Assembly (NCBI RefSeq): GCF_958450345.1
Contig: NC_088783.1
Span: 105,581,302-105,645,301 of the forward strand
DNA from: Calliphora vicina
Taxonomy: Eukaryota; Arthropoda; Insecta; Diptera; Calliphoridae
Length of the DNA stretch: 64,000 bases
Reading direction: 5' to 3'
Under the pieces are notes generated by a model. The model was not told the DNA's origin and did no database searches. It saw nothing but the letters and a program-made list of their open reading frames with translations. Positions 40,671 through 52,340 of this stretch are shown here, one piece after another. The stretch's first letter is position 1. Every line of letters starts with the position of its first letter. The translations under genes were made by a program, and so were the position numbers.

Positions 40671-42040
40671 TTTCATTCAAAACTTTCGCTTGTTTATGAA
40701 ATTTTCGCTAAAAATAAACTGTCTCAGTCTTTTTTCCAAAAACTTTATTAAACATTGAAATATATTATTATATTAAATAAAACAAAACAAAAGCATGTAA
40801 ATAGTGTAAACATAATAAAAATTTCTAGTTTATGGCTTAAAAATTAAACACGCTAATTTCATGTTGCTTTCTTGTCATAATAATTAGTTCAAGTGTGCGT
40901 AAAATGATTTTTTTTTTCAAATTTCTTTAACAAAACAAAATTTAAAACAATTGACAAGAAAACTGAATTTTGTTAGTTGCTAATTAAGGTAGGTCAAGCA
41001 TAAAATTTTTTGCTTAAATGAAAGTGAAAATGTAAAAATTATTAAAAAAAAACAAAGGAAAAAGACACAGAAAAAATAATTTATGGAAAATTTAGGACCT
41101 TGCTAATTGCCACTTAGGTAAAAAATTTAAAAAGCAAGAAACCTATCATAAATCATAAGCAATTGTCATATTTTCTGGTGTGTCTTACTTAAAGGGAAGT
41201 ACTTTTTTTAGAATATTTATAGTTCTGTTATAAATTTAAAGAAAGTTTTACAACCGGATATATTTCTTTGTATTTTCCTACTTGAATATTTGTTTTGAAA
41301 TTTATGCTAATTAATATATTTTTTCCAGTAAAACCCAATAGTTTAAACCACAATTTTCTTTCTTTCATATGTTTTGTGGTTTTTCTAAGATGTTCTAACA
41401 CATTTCTTTATTTCTTTTTAGAGGTTTGCCTGCATATGCATGAAATTATTGTTTTTTTTTCTATAAAAATGCATAGAAATACCTTAAGAACTTATGTTCA
41501 AGAATTACTGTTTATTTAATTTTTCTTTACTGCTACTGCTACTACTATTTTTAATCAACTCTACTTGCAGAGTTAGTATCTATTTAGTAGTGAGAAAAAT
41601 TTATAGTATCGGTCACAAATTCTAGTCACGAGTTTCCGGTGTCATTGGTTTTGGTTTGTGTGGCTTATAAATATGGATAAATATTCAATACAATAGCAGC
41701 TAGTTTTATATTTATATTTGTGTGATGACTACGAGTATGATCATCATCATAGATGTCTATAATATTATGACTGTATAGCACAAGCCATATGTATCCGAAA
41801 AAAAAATCAATAAAAAAAACTGCATTGTTCTTTTCTTTATTGTAGGTCTTCAAGATTTTATTCTGATTAAAATGAAGAAATAAAATTGTGTCGCTAGACT
41901 TGTTAATAAGGATAATCACAGTTTAAACAAATGTTGGACTTCACAAATACTTTTAAATATTCCACGTTATTTGAGTTTAGCTTTTCTTGTGGTTTCAAAA
42001 TAATAAAAATCCAAAGACATACATTGGAATCAAATGCAGC
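40671..42040. other. AT-rich non-coding stretch
   Basis: No gene or element was recognised. Short frames here are A/T-driven. Confidence 0.45.
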
Positions 42041-42050
42041 ACCCTTAGGA

Positions 42051-42251
42051 CACTGCTACACGTTCAATATATTTTGACCGCGATCCATAAGGTATTGATT
42101 GATCGCGATCCATATCGCAAAATAGCGATAAATATTCATATTTCGTGATATCAACTCGCGATAGTTTTGTAAGAAGTGAAAAAATAATCCATTAAAATGG
42201 ATCGTGATCCAAAGATCATATCCAAATACCCATATTGAACGTGTAGCAGTG
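42051..42251. mobile_element. Short non-coding MITE with perfect 20-bp terminal inverted repeats
   Basis: Positions 42051-42070 (CACTGCTACACGTTCAATAT) are the exact reverse complement of 42232-42251. The word CCCTTAG lies just outside both ends, a possible target duplication although spacing is 2 nt off on the left. The CACTG ends recall hAT elements, but that is only suggestive. The inside is rich in GCGATC words and has no open frame of note. Confidence 0.75.
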
Positions 42252-42349
42252 CCCTTAGATCTATTGCTCCATTGTGATAACACGGAATGCTGCTCAAGCA
42301 GATGTTTCACCATATAGTCAACCCGTGATCACTGAAAAGCTCATTATCG

Positions 42350-42564
42350 TTGTCATAGAATCCAATCATTGTCGGAATCGGTTTTGAAAATGACAGAAAA
42401 AGTACACTGGTCTTGTGAAATCGAAAGTTATAGGTTTTATATTCGATCTGGAATTAAATTCTTTATCGATTAAACAAATGTTTTACATTGGATTTCATAA
42501 GTCAAATGTACCTTTTTTGTCGTTTTCAAAACCGATTCCGACAATGATTGGATTCTATGATAAC
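42350..42564. mobile_element. Foldback MITE with ~73-bp arms
   Basis: Arms at 42350-42422 and 42491-42564 are reverse complements with about nine differences. The outer ~38 bp, starting TCATAGAATCCAATCATTG, are identical. The loop is 68 bp. The 61-aa frame at 42415-42600 runs through the loop and right arm and is not a gene. Confidence 0.8.
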
Positions 42565-42879
42565 CCCGAATATGACTCAATTAAATGTCCAATATGTTAA
42601 ACAGATCAACGACGAAAGCCGATCTAAAGATCATTGATTTTCTCGCCAACTTCTACTCATATTAAACGATATTTGTGTGTTTAAACATTTGATCAATTTT
42701 ATGAATATAAACTTTCTTATGAGATACATTATAGTCCTTCATTGATCCATCACAATACACTGCAGACCACTGAATAGTCGAAATTAGTCTCCTTTCAATC
42801 CGACGAAGCTCGATTACAATTCTAAGAAATTCGATTGATGCCAATTTTGAAACAGACCGATCGAGATTAATCTACCTCT

Positions 42880-44540
42880 ACGTTTGTAAATAGGTTACCC
42901 TGAGGGAAATGATATTGAAAAGCGTAAAATTTCCTAGATTCTCAATATTCCAGTCATGAATCAGAACTCTTTAATATATCCCAATTCGCCAAGAGCTATG
43001 TTTATAGCAGATTCTTCTTTAAACCCAGATTAAAGTTTATATCTGAACCTAGGAAATTATTAACAATCTAGAATAATCCAAACAAACCGATCTCTCTGCT
43101 AGTATCTTTCGCAAATACACTCGAAATATTTCTCCTTCAAACTCTTAGGGAGATAGGATGATAAATATTTCTCAAAATTCCAGTCAAAACTGTTTGAAGA
43201 TCCTAATGAGCCGAAAATTGATTTTAATTCGACCACGTCAAATAGCTAGAGCGTTAAAACTGGGGAGTTTAGATCTCAATTTATTAAACCGGACATTTGT
43301 GCTAAAATCATTCGCTGAGATACTCGAGATTATTCTCCTTTAAACAGTCAGGTTTCTCTTCAACTAAACGAGATAGGATGATAAATATTTCTCAAAATTC
43401 CAGTCAAAACTGTTTGAAGATCCTAATGAGCCGAAAATTGATTTTAATTCGACCACGTCAAATAGCTAGAGCGTAAAAACTGGGGAGTTTAGATCTCAAT
43501 TTATAAAACCGTACATGTTACGAAGAGATAGTGATTCGAATAGACCGATATTAGTGCTAAAATCATTCGCTGAGACACTCCAGATTATTACCCTTGAAAC
43601 GGTCAGGGCTTTCTACGAGTTAGTAAATTCGCAACATTAAAATCAAAACTCCCTGAAGATCCTAAAGAGTCGAAAGTTGAGCTTAATTTGACCACAGAAA
43701 ATAACTATAGTAGAGCGATCTTAAATATGAGACTTGAGAAAACGCCAACTAGAGAGTTAAGTCTCAATTTATAAAACCGTACATGAACTTTGTTCATGTG
43801 AAAAAATTCCCCATGATGTGAAATTTTTAGATGGAATTTTGTAAAACCGTGTGTTAAAATTATTCACAGAGACACTCGAGATTATTATCCTCCAAGGGGT
43901 AAGGTCTCTCTTCAACTCTATGAGGTAGAATAATAACTATATCACCAGTCGGTGACAATTTAGAACTCTTTCAATATACTAATGAGATGAGAGTTTCACT
44001 TAGATCTTAAATATGAAACTTTAGAAAACTAGTACTAACGAGATTCGATCTAAATTTATATAGTGCGAGACACTCGAGATTATTCTCCTTCAAACGGTCA
44101 GGGCTCTTTTCAAATCAATTAGGTAGGATGATGAATATATCTCTAAATTATCATCCTTCAAGTAGCTGACAAATTATAACTCCTTGAATATACTAGTGAG
44201 TCGAGAGTTTCGTTTAGATCTAACTAGCGATAACAAGATTCGATCTCATTTTATACAAATGCGATATGGAGTTGTAAGGTGTAAGCTAGGTTCTGCCAAC
44301 ATCTTTCGCTATGATTCTCAATATAATTTTCCTTACAACAGTCAGGTCTCTCCTCCATCCAACGAGGTAGGATGAAAACTTTATAAAATGCCTTCTGATC
44401 TTAAATTTGAAACCTAGGAAAAACGTAACTAAGGATATCCGAATAGAGCGATAAGCTTTCTTAAAGAGACTCGAGATTAATCTTAAACCAACCTCGAAGG
44501 GAAAATTGCTATCGTGATATTCCCCTGAACTTTTCATTCA
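42880..44540. repeat. Degenerate tandem array, unit ~200-290 bp
   Basis: The best pair is 43151 and 43371 (period 220 bp, nearly identical from AGATAGGATGATAAATATTT through ATTCGACCACGTCAAATAGC). More decayed units begin near 42900, 43620, 43920, 44120 and 44363. Shared words are GAGACACTCGAGATTATT, CAGTCAGG, GTAGGATGA and GATCTAA. Base composition is less AT-rich than its surroundings. Short frames at 43158-44537 read through the units and are not called. Confidence 0.75.
43781..43841. mobile_element. 61-bp insertion flanked by 9-bp direct repeats
   Basis: TAAAACCGT occurs at 43772-43780 and 43842-43850, directly flanking the insert; the parallel array unit at about 43500 has TAAAACCGTACATG uninterrupted. 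The insert starts with the dyad ACATGAAC-TTT-GTTCATGT. Positions 43783-43845 are an exact reverse complement of 44576-44638. Confidence 0.6.
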
Positions 44541-44575
44541 TAATAGTTGATTTTGTTCATAACAGCTGTTTATTG

Positions 44576-44638
44576 TTTACAAAATTCCATCTAAAAATTT
44601 CACATCATGGGGAATTTTTTCACATGAACAAAGTTCAT
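44576..44638. repeat. Inverted copy of the 43783-43845 sequence (63 bp, no differences)
   Basis: Every base matches the reverse complement of 43783-43845. The neighbouring array units are visibly diverged, so this identity points to a recent shared source. It lies just outside the tandem array, next to AACAGCTGTTTATTG. Confidence 0.8.
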
Positions 44639-44639
44639 A

Positions 44640-47425
44640 AAAGAAAATTGGGAAAAGGAATTCGCGATAGGGGTGATTAACTTTTTTTAGTGGTCGTTAA
44701 TTATTAGTCTGATTAGTTACAGTTATTTCAGACCATTAGAACTGAAAGTCAGAGCTCTTGGATGTTTGATTTGAAATGGAGAATCATGAGTCATTTTAAA
44801 TTGAAATCAAAAGACAAGTGTTATATAGAATTGTAGACTTATTTGGAATCAAATGAAAAAATCTAATTTTTTAAACGTTTGACTACTGCCTGCTGGGACA
44901 AAAGCCATTTTCGATTATGGATACTTGTTAGGATTTAATAATCTGCACTGTTTTTAAATCAAAATTCCAAAATGTTAGTTATTAAAATTCAGTACAAACA
45001 TTTCTACTTACAGCTCCAATTTTCAATGGCTGTGAAAATATTTAAAGAGCTGCATTTAATTATTGAAGAAAAACATTATTTTCCCCATTTCTAAAATTTA
45101 GTGCAAGATAATTTTATGTAATTTTCTCTTTTTGCGGGTATTTAATGATTCAAAACATACTAACATGTTTGGCTGCATATGGACCCTTATCAGCAGAATC
45201 TTTAACAATAAAACTCTTGAAAAGTGCATTTTGTTGTTAGTGTCATTTTATTACTGATTCGCCAACAGCCGTCTAAGAATTCTCACATTGCATTTAAGAA
45301 CCAACATACATACATAAGTATTCCTTACGATTTTTCATTTCATTATTATTATTATTATATTACATTTCTTAACATTTTGTTTTGCCTTTATGAATGCAAT
45401 ATGATGACAATAAAAACACAATTAAAATTGCATTCATTGTCAATTGTGTGTGAGAGAGTATTGTTATGCTAGAGTCTTTGTCGCTGGCCGTTAGTAGTTT
45501 GCTATGTGAATGCAGTTTTTTAGTGCGCAAAAACCAACAACAAAAAAATGGCTGTTTGGCAAAGAGACAGAATGCAAAGAAGAAGAACAAGACAACAACA
45601 ATAAATTAAAAGACAGTTTAAAAGAAGTGCAGAGTTGTATAAAACTGAAATGAATTAAACCCGTGTTATTGTCAGCATTGAAAAGAAACGCATAAATCAA
45701 CACAAATTGTTTGTTGAATTTTCTTTTGAGTTTGAGTCTACGAGTGAAGTTTTATGTTCTTTTTTGTTGAAGGCAGGCATTTCTTTGTCAGTTTGTCTGT
45801 CTGTCTAGTTAGTTATACTTTTGTATTTTTATTTATTTATTTAATTTTATATTTTATGTTGGCGAATGACAATTTGGTTTAGGAAAATGAAGAGGATTGA
45901 AGTAGTATTTAAAAGGCAGTTAAATAAAAGAGTGTCTATTTTTCCTAAAAAAAAGGTTTGCTAATAATCAATGGACAGTTTTATGGCGTTTAAAAGAATT
46001 TTATTAAGTGCTAAATAAAACATAAATCTTGCTTTTGAAATTAAAATCTAATAAAAGGCAAAATATTTGACATTTTAAAAACAATAAAAAACACTTCGGT
46101 TTCTTTTCTAGAAAATTTACTTAATAATTCAGAAATTCTTAAACAGCTGATTAAACTGTCACATTGAGCTATTGTCATCTGATTAAAAACTTCTAAACCA
46201 AGGTCTCTCGCAGTTTTCAGACATAGAGAGGAAACTCTCCTGTCAAAGACCTAACTCAGTTGTCAGAAACCTAAGTGGTGAGAATGTATTAGTAGAAAAA
46301 ACTATTTGAAAACAAAAACAACACTCGTATGTGTGATTATTTTGAGTAATTTTTTTGTTTGAGTTTTTTTATAGTTTCCGCTCTATGTTTCTCTATGATT
46401 TTCAGTTCAATATCTTTCACTTTTCCTTTTTTTTACACTCCTATATTCCTGTAATTTACTTTTTAAATTAAAATTACTAAAATTCGTTATTTCTTATTAT
46501 GCAACTTAATTTTTTGCTGTTTAAAAAACCACAAAGTGTCAATTACTCATTTTTGACAGTGAACAAATTTGTCAAAAAAATTTAACGCCAAACATGTTTT
46601 GAAATTAGCAAACATTTGTTGTTACCCTCTTATTGTTAACTTCAAACACACTTAAACGCAAAAATTATGACAAATTTTTTGCACATGGCTAAAATTTCTA
46701 GACAGACATACATAGGTACGTATTTTATGGTCGTTCTACAAATTTACCAATATTTAGATATAGGAAATAAAAAGCAATAACAAAATACAACATACAACAT
46801 ATGGCCTGATGACAAGAATTCCTTTTTATTATAATAAGGAAATGAGCAATTTATTTAAACATGTACAGATAACTATGTGTGGGAATGTATGTACACATAC
46901 ATATGTATGATTGTTTACATTTTTTTAAAGAATATTTTGAAGTGTCAAAGAAATATGAGCAATAATAAACCGTGACATTTGAAACTGTCATATCTGTATG
47001 GAAAAAGGAGAAGAAGAATGAGAAAAACTAATCTCTTACTAAATGCAGAGTTAGAGGTCCAAAGAAAATTTAGAGGTGGAAAAACGCCTCTTAGAAAAAT
47101 CATAATTGCATGTAAATAAGTACTACATCATAATGACATTGATAAAATTGTTTATGATGGCTGTTAGAAACAGAAATTTTAGTTTTTTTTTTGTTGAAAT
47201 ATTTTTGACATTTTCTTGACACTTTTGTTTTGGGGCAAAAAGGAGGTGTAGCTAGTAGAAAAATAGAAATAGAAGATAATATTTTGATAATAGATTAACT
47301 ATTGATAAGATCAATAAATGATGGTAGTAAAATATAGAAACACTGAGAGAAATAAAAGAAGGCTTTGTTGAAATAAGTTTCAATGACATATCGTAATTTA
47401 CATAGCTTCAATCATAGAGAATAAT
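44640..47425. other. AT-rich non-coding stretch
   Basis: No gene was supported. Overlapping frames at 45224-45703 on both strands are low-complexity. Around 46210-46280 the words ACATAGAGAGGAAACTC and GTCAAAGACCTAA resemble the MITE at 47426-47578 and may be a decayed copy. Confidence 0.45.
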
Positions 47426-47578
47426 ACATAGAGACGAGACATTCCGACTTGTCAAACAAAAATACAACAAATCGTTTGAGACAACAACAAAATACATTGA
47501 CTAGCATGTATTTGGTTGTTGTTAACAGGTTTTTGACAACAGACTTAGGTTTTTGACAATTACGTCACGTCTCTATGT
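47426..47578. mobile_element. Foldback MITE, ~153 bp
   Basis: The ends are ACATAGAGACGAGAC and, at the right, the reverse complement of ACATAGAGACGTGAC. Inner parts also pair (CAACAACAAAATACA against TGTATTTGGTTGTTG), so nearly the whole element folds back. The right half carries AGGTTTTTGACAA twice. No coding capacity. Confidence 0.7.
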
Positions 47579-47584
47579 TACCCT

Positions 47585-48905
47585 ATGGCTTCAATCCTAG
47601 ATCTAATTTTAAACAAAATTTGGCTTAATAGTAGATTAAATTTAAGTTTAATTGTAGGAAATTGTATAGACAAAATTTAGCTGTAAAAGTAGGTATGTTT
47701 GCATTCCAAATATATCCTCAAGTTTTGACTTAATCGTAGGTCTGTTTTTAATCCAAATTTAGCTTTAATCGTATGTAGGTCTGTTTGTAGTCAAAATTTA
47801 GTTGCAAGTTTAGATTTAATCGTAGGACTGTTTGCAGTTTAAATTTAGCTTTAATCGTTGGTCTGTTTGTAGATCAAATTATAATTTAATCGTAGTACTG
47901 TTTGCAGTTTAAATTTAGCTCCAAGTTTTGATTTAATCGTAGGTGTGTTTGCAGCCTTAAGTTAACTTTAATAGCTTTTATTATGATTTAATCGTAGGTC
48001 TGTATGTAGTCCAAATTTAGCTCCTAGTTTTGATTTAATCGTAGATCTGTTTGCAGTCTAAACTTAGCTTTAATCTTTAGTCTGTTTGTAGTTCAAATTT
48101 AGCTCCAACTTTTGATTTAATCGTAGGTCTGTTTGCAATCTAAAATTAGCTTAAATTGTTGGTCTGTTTATAGTTCAAATTATGGTTTAATCGTAGGTCT
48201 GTTTGTAGTCCAAATTTAGACGCAAGTTTTGATTTAATCGTAGGACTGTTTGCAGTCTAAAGTTGGCTTTAATGGTTGGTCTGTTTAAAGTTTAAATTAT
48301 GATTTGATTTAGCGTTTGTAGTCTAAATTTAGCTCCAAATGTTGATTTAATCATAGGACTATTTGCGGTCTAAATTTAACTATAATCATTGGTCAGTTTG
48401 TAGTTTAAATTATAATTTAATCGTAGGTCTGATTGTAGTTCACAGTTTGGTCTATTTGCTCTAATCGTTATTCTGTTGGTAGATCAAATTGTGATTTAGA
48501 TCCAAATTTTGATTTAATCGCAGGTCTGATTGCAGTTTAATGTTAGTTTTAATCGATGGTCTGTTAGTATATCAAATTATGATTTAATTGTGGGAATGAT
48601 TGTAGTCAAAATTTAGCTCCAAGTTATTGTTTAATCGTTGGATTGTTTGCAGTCTAAAGTTAGCTTTAATCGTTGGTATATTTGTAGTTCAAATTATGAT
48701 TTAATTGTAGGTCTTTAATTTGCTGTGGACTACTAATCGTAGTTTAATTCATAGTCTATTTCGTTGTCCAAATTTGTTTAAATCGAAGTTCAGTTAGTCC
48801 ATAGTTTTCATTAATCGTAGTTTATTTTGTATTCCAAATTTTTTTAAATCGAAGTTCAGTTTGTAGTCCACCATTTTCTTTAAACGTAGTTTATTGTATA
48901 GAGCT
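47585..48905. repeat. Tandem repeat family D (non-palindromic)
   Basis: Many degenerate copies of GATTTAATCGTAGGTCTG, TTTGTAGTCCAAATTTAGCT and TTAGCTTTAATCGTTGG, with a simple period of about 55 bp often arranged as ~110-bp pairs. Isolated pieces recur at 50150-50410 and 51180-51300. No dyad box and no open frame. Confidence 0.8.
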
Positions 48906-49189
48906 TCGAATTATTTAATTCAATTGGAAAATAATTCACAAAAATCTTAATTGGGAATTAAAAAATATCACACATTCATTCTATAAATCCCTTCTCCATA
49001 TACATAATTATTTAGCTTCATTCAAAGGCTTAGCTTCATTAAATAGAATTAATCCATAACACAATTCATTCAACCTTTGAATGATTAAATTTTTGTGATT
49101 TCAAATCTACTAACAATTTAATTAAAATATTCTTTCTTCATTCAGTTTTGGTTTGGCTTTTAATCATTTACAAAATGAATTGAAAACAA
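48906..49189. other. Spacer rich in AATTCATT words (left half of an interrupted element)
   Basis: Words such as GAATTCATT and AATGAATT are frequent here and again at 49800-50140, on either side of the inserted element at 49190-49795. The two halves may be one older repeat split by the insertion. Confidence 0.35.
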
Positions 49190-49795
49190 GTAAGAGAGCT
49201 ATATTCTTATATACCCTTCACCAAACTGTACTTTAAAATACATTTTTTTTTAAATATTTTTAGGTAAACAAATTTTTATTTTTTTTTTAATTGTTTTTGA
49301 AAATTTTTTTTTTCGAAATAGTTTTTTAATTTTTTTTAAAAAAAGTTTTTTCTAAATTTTTTTTAAAAAAAAAATTTTAGAATTTTTATTTTTGTTTTAA
49401 AATTTTTTTTTTTGGAAAAAAATTTTTTTTGGAAAAAAATTTTATTACAAAAAATTTTTTGATGAAAAAAAAATTCGGGTTAAAAAATATTTTTCCCGTT
49501 TTTGACCAATTGTAGGTCCAACTTACTATAGGCTTATCTACATCGTTGCAATGAACTTTGAAATATCTATCATTAGATATCAATATTGTCTATATTAATG
49601 ACTTAGTAATCCAGATATAGATCAAAAATATCTTCTCGAAAGCATGTCTGACAGAATTATTGAAGATTTGGATTCCGAAGATATCTGAGATCCTCAGAAA
49701 ATTGATTTCAACAGACAGACATTGCTTAATCGACCCCGGGTATATATGACAAACTTATATTTACCCTTCTTATGAAGGTGAAGGGTATAAAAATA
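49190..49795 (+). mobile_element. Interspersed element, copy 2
   Basis: It starts AACAAGTAAGAGAGCTATAT and TATACCCTTCACC, followed by long T/A homopolymers, TTTGACCAATTGTAGG, ATATCTATCATTAGAT and GACAGAATTATTGAAG. It ends near GAAGGTGAAGGGTATAAAAA, which mirrors its start (TATACCCTTCACC), so the ends form a short inverted repeat. The palindrome ATTCGGC-TGT-GCCGAAT present in copy 1 is deleted here. Confidence 0.65.
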
Positions 49796-50629
49796 GACTT
49801 AAGCCTTTTTTTCAATTCAAATCTATTACAAGATTTGAATTGAAGAAAAATTTAATCATTTAATAAATTTTTAAAGCTATTTTGTAATGGATTTGAATTC
49901 AAGACAATTTTAATGATTGGAAGGAATTATTTCTATAATGAATGAATTCTGAAAGGCATGAATTCAATACATTTGAAGTGTATAAAGGAATTAAGCCTAT
50001 GAATTAATTCATAAAGAATTCATTAATGGAATGGTTAAAAGAAACAATTTATTTTGATCTCGAAAATGAAATTAAGAATTAATTCATTCGAACCTTTGGT
50101 TCTTATAAGACTAAAAAAATGAAATGACTTAAAATAAATATTTGTTTTATGAAAAGGGAAATATCTTGTTTCTAGTCCACATTTTTATTTAATCTTAGTT
50201 GTTTTTGTAGTCCAAATCATAGATATATTTGAAGCAAATTAAGATATACTCAGATGTATTATTATAGTAAATATTTAGCCTTAATCGTAGGTCTGTTTGT
50301 AGTCAAAATCGTAGATCAATTTGAACTCCAAATTTAACTTAACTCAGAGATAGTATAATTTTAGCTCATAATTTATCTTTAGTCGTAGATTCGTAGGTCT
50401 GTTATACACAATTATAGAACACATTGTTATAGAATAGACTGTTATACACAAATATTTCCACAGAATAAACTGTTATACATCAAATTTGTTTCATACAAGA
50501 GACTGTATAAGTTTACCAGTTTCTTATTTCGTTAGTCTTGCAAACATGAGCCTCAATTAATTTTGTAATTGAAAGAAATTTACTTAATTTGTAAATCTTA
50601 TTATTGAATCATATTGTATAAACAAAAAC
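49796..50629. other. Non-coding spacer with family D outliers
   Basis: 49800-50140 is rich in AATTCATT/AATGAATT. 50150-50410 has scattered family D words (AATCGTAGGTCTGTTTGTAG). 50410-50480 has three repeats of a TAGACTGTTATACAC-like word. No gene. Confidence 0.5.
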
Positions 50630-50825
50630 TTCTAGCCATAGTTTTAATTACTAACATTAACATGTTACCTTAACATAATATTTAATAATTTACATTTTGA
50701 TTTCTTATATCTAACGCTAGAGGTCTTTTCTTAACTCTACTATTAAATACAACAAAATATATTTATAATGAAAAAGTATTGCCTGACACACAGAGTCTGT
50801 GTTACTAATATAACAGTATAGTGTA
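50630..50825. repeat. Duplicated flank block, copy upstream of the first protease gene
   Basis: About 190 bp alignable with 52795-52975, sharing TCTAGCCATAG, CATGTTAC.TTAACAT, ACATTTTNATTTCTTA, AAGTATTGCCTGACA and AATATAACAG in the same order. The pair brackets the gene at 51549-52334. Confidence 0.65.
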
Positions 50826-50859
50826 TAAACAATTACTGCTTTAAAGTTATGTGATTAAA

Positions 50860-51003
50860 AAGTGTAGTTTACTTTTAGGCAGAGTTTTAATGTAGGTATA
50901 ATAAACACTGTGGGCTTTTGATAATGCAAATTTTTAATAACTTCGTTTAGATTTTTAAAATAATTACCTTAGGAGTTGTAAATTTTGGTTTATTTAATAA
51001 ATA
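50860..51003. repeat. Copy of the 3' flank of the 57564 minus-strand protease gene, without a gene
   Basis: AGTGTAGTTTACTTTTAGGC at 50861 matches AGTATAGTTTACTTTTAGGC at 56701. About 125 bp on, GTTGTAAATTTTGGTTTATT matches ATTGTAAATTGATGTTTATT, the latter carrying the minus-strand poly(A) signal. The order and spacing are the same, but no protease coding sequence follows here. Confidence 0.6.
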
Positions 51004-51479
51004 TATTATATTTACCTGTAAATAGATAGAAAATAAATAGAAATTAATAAAATATATATGAGAAATGAGGTAAATACTAAAATTATTTAAGAAAATGTGT
51101 TTAATATTTTCAAATAACATTTTAATTAATGAAAATAAGATATATTTTTATTGATTATTAATTTGTTCAATTGTTTGTAATTTTGCTTTAATACTAAGCC
51201 TGTTCGTAGTCCAAATTGAGCTTTAAACATTGATATATTTAAAGAAAATTAAGATTTACTCAGAGTCATATTAAGCTTTCATCGTAGGCCTGTTATTTTA
51301 TGTTAAAATTTTGTATTTTAAAGTAATACAATTTTTGTTTCCTATATTCCAAGTTACTCATGCTACCATATACATACAATACAACTCAATGTCTTAAACA
51401 TTTTCACACAATATCAAGGCAAAAAATTAAAATTACTTACTTTAACTTGCTAAATAAAATTGCAATTTAAAGTTTTTCA
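51004..51479. other. Upstream region of the first protease gene
   Basis: AT-rich. It includes a family D fragment at 51180-51300. No open frame of interest. Confidence 0.45.
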
Positions 51480-51487
51480 TATAAAAC
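51480..51487 (+). promoter_or_regulatory. TATA box (TATAAAAC)
   Basis: It lies 69 bp before the ATG at 51549. With initiation about 30 bp downstream the leader would be about 38 nt. All four protease genes have such a box at similar positions. Confidence 0.6.
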
Positions 51488-51548
51488 ACAATTCTGGTAA
51501 GTTTAGCTGAACGATTTTTTATACAGTTGCCTTTACGGAGAAATTAAA

Positions 51549-52334
51549 ATGTGTGGGCGGATATTAATTCTATCGCTAATAGTGTATCTACAGCAGGCTC
51601 ACGCCACTACCGAAGGATTTTATGCCGAAAGAGGCATGTATGGTTTTGTGGCGGCTATAACCGAACAAGGCAAATTTATCTGTGGCGGTACAATTGTCTC
51701 GAAATATTTTATTATTAGTGCGGCTCATTGTTTTAAGCGCGGTAGCAATCACACTCATATTAAAGCTATAGTTGGTACGCATGACTTGAGCCAGGCGACA
51801 AGTGAACATATAAAAAATGTTACAAACGTTGTTATACATCCACGTTTTTCTGTCATTAACATGGATTTCGATATTGCTGTGGTGAGGCTAGAGGACCCTC
51901 TTCTCTTGGAGCAGGAAAATCTACAAAGAATAAACTTGGCAGAAAATTTCGATGCTTATTATGATGATGATGCTGTAGCCTTGGGATGGGGTCATGGAGG
52001 CGAGCGCGACACTCAGCCACCTAGTCGATTACGTTATGTCCCGGTGTATGTGTGGAATCGTAGAACTTGCAATTCCAAACACATATGGGGCGAGCATGCT
52101 CATTATATCTATGGACCTTTGGTCAGCGAACGGATGTTGTGTGCTAGTGTACCGGATGGTGGATCGGGTACATGTGACAATGATGATGGCGCTGCTTTGG
52201 TGGCGGAAGAGGAATTTCTGGGCATAATGTCATGGCGTTTTGATTGTCATTCCATACACAAACCGTCGGTGTATACAAGTATACCATTGCTGCGTACTTG
52301 GATAATAAGAGTTTTGGGCAATTTTCCACATTGA
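51549..52334 (+). CDS. Secreted trypsin-fold serine protease homologue, catalytic Ser replaced by Asp
   Basis: A single-exon gene of 261 aa, the usual length for a clip-less S1 protein. A hydrophobic signal peptide covers residues 1-19, with likely cleavage after Ala-His-Ala. The fold is clear: FICGGTIV, AAHC with His60, FDIAVVRL with Asp108, GWG at 146-148, and six cysteines pairing as C42-C58, C168-C182 and C191-C220 (chymotrypsin numbering). The catalytic block reads C-D-N-D-D-G-A-A-L, so Ser195 is Asp213 and Gly193 is Asn211; classical serine-protease activity is not expected. The position equivalent to 189 is Gly. The IVGG activation end is absent (TTEGFYAERG follows the signal). N-glycosylation sequons occur at Asn67 and Asn90. 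It is the most divergent member of the cluster. An AATAAA signal directly follows the stop. The role is probably extracellular binding or regulation; that is inference. Confidence 0.93.
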   Translation: MCGRILILSLIVYLQQAHATTEGFYAERGMYGFVAAITEQGKFICGGTIVSKYFIISAAHCFKRGSNHTHIKAIVGTHDLSQATSEHIKNVTNVVIHPRFSVINMDFDIAVVRLEDPLLLEQENLQRINLAENFDAYYDDDAVALGWGHGGERDTQPPSRLRYVPVYVWNRRTCNSKHIWGEHAHYIYGPLVSERMLCASVPDGGSGTCDNDDGAALVAEEEFLGIMSWRFDCHSIHKPSVYTSIPLLRTWIIRVLGNFPH

Positions 52335-52340
52335 AATAAA
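52335..52340 (+). terminator. Poly(A) signal AATAAA
   Basis: AATAAA begins one base after the TGA stop of the 51549 gene, giving a very short 3' UTR if used. Another AATAAA lies at about 52390. Confidence 0.55.
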
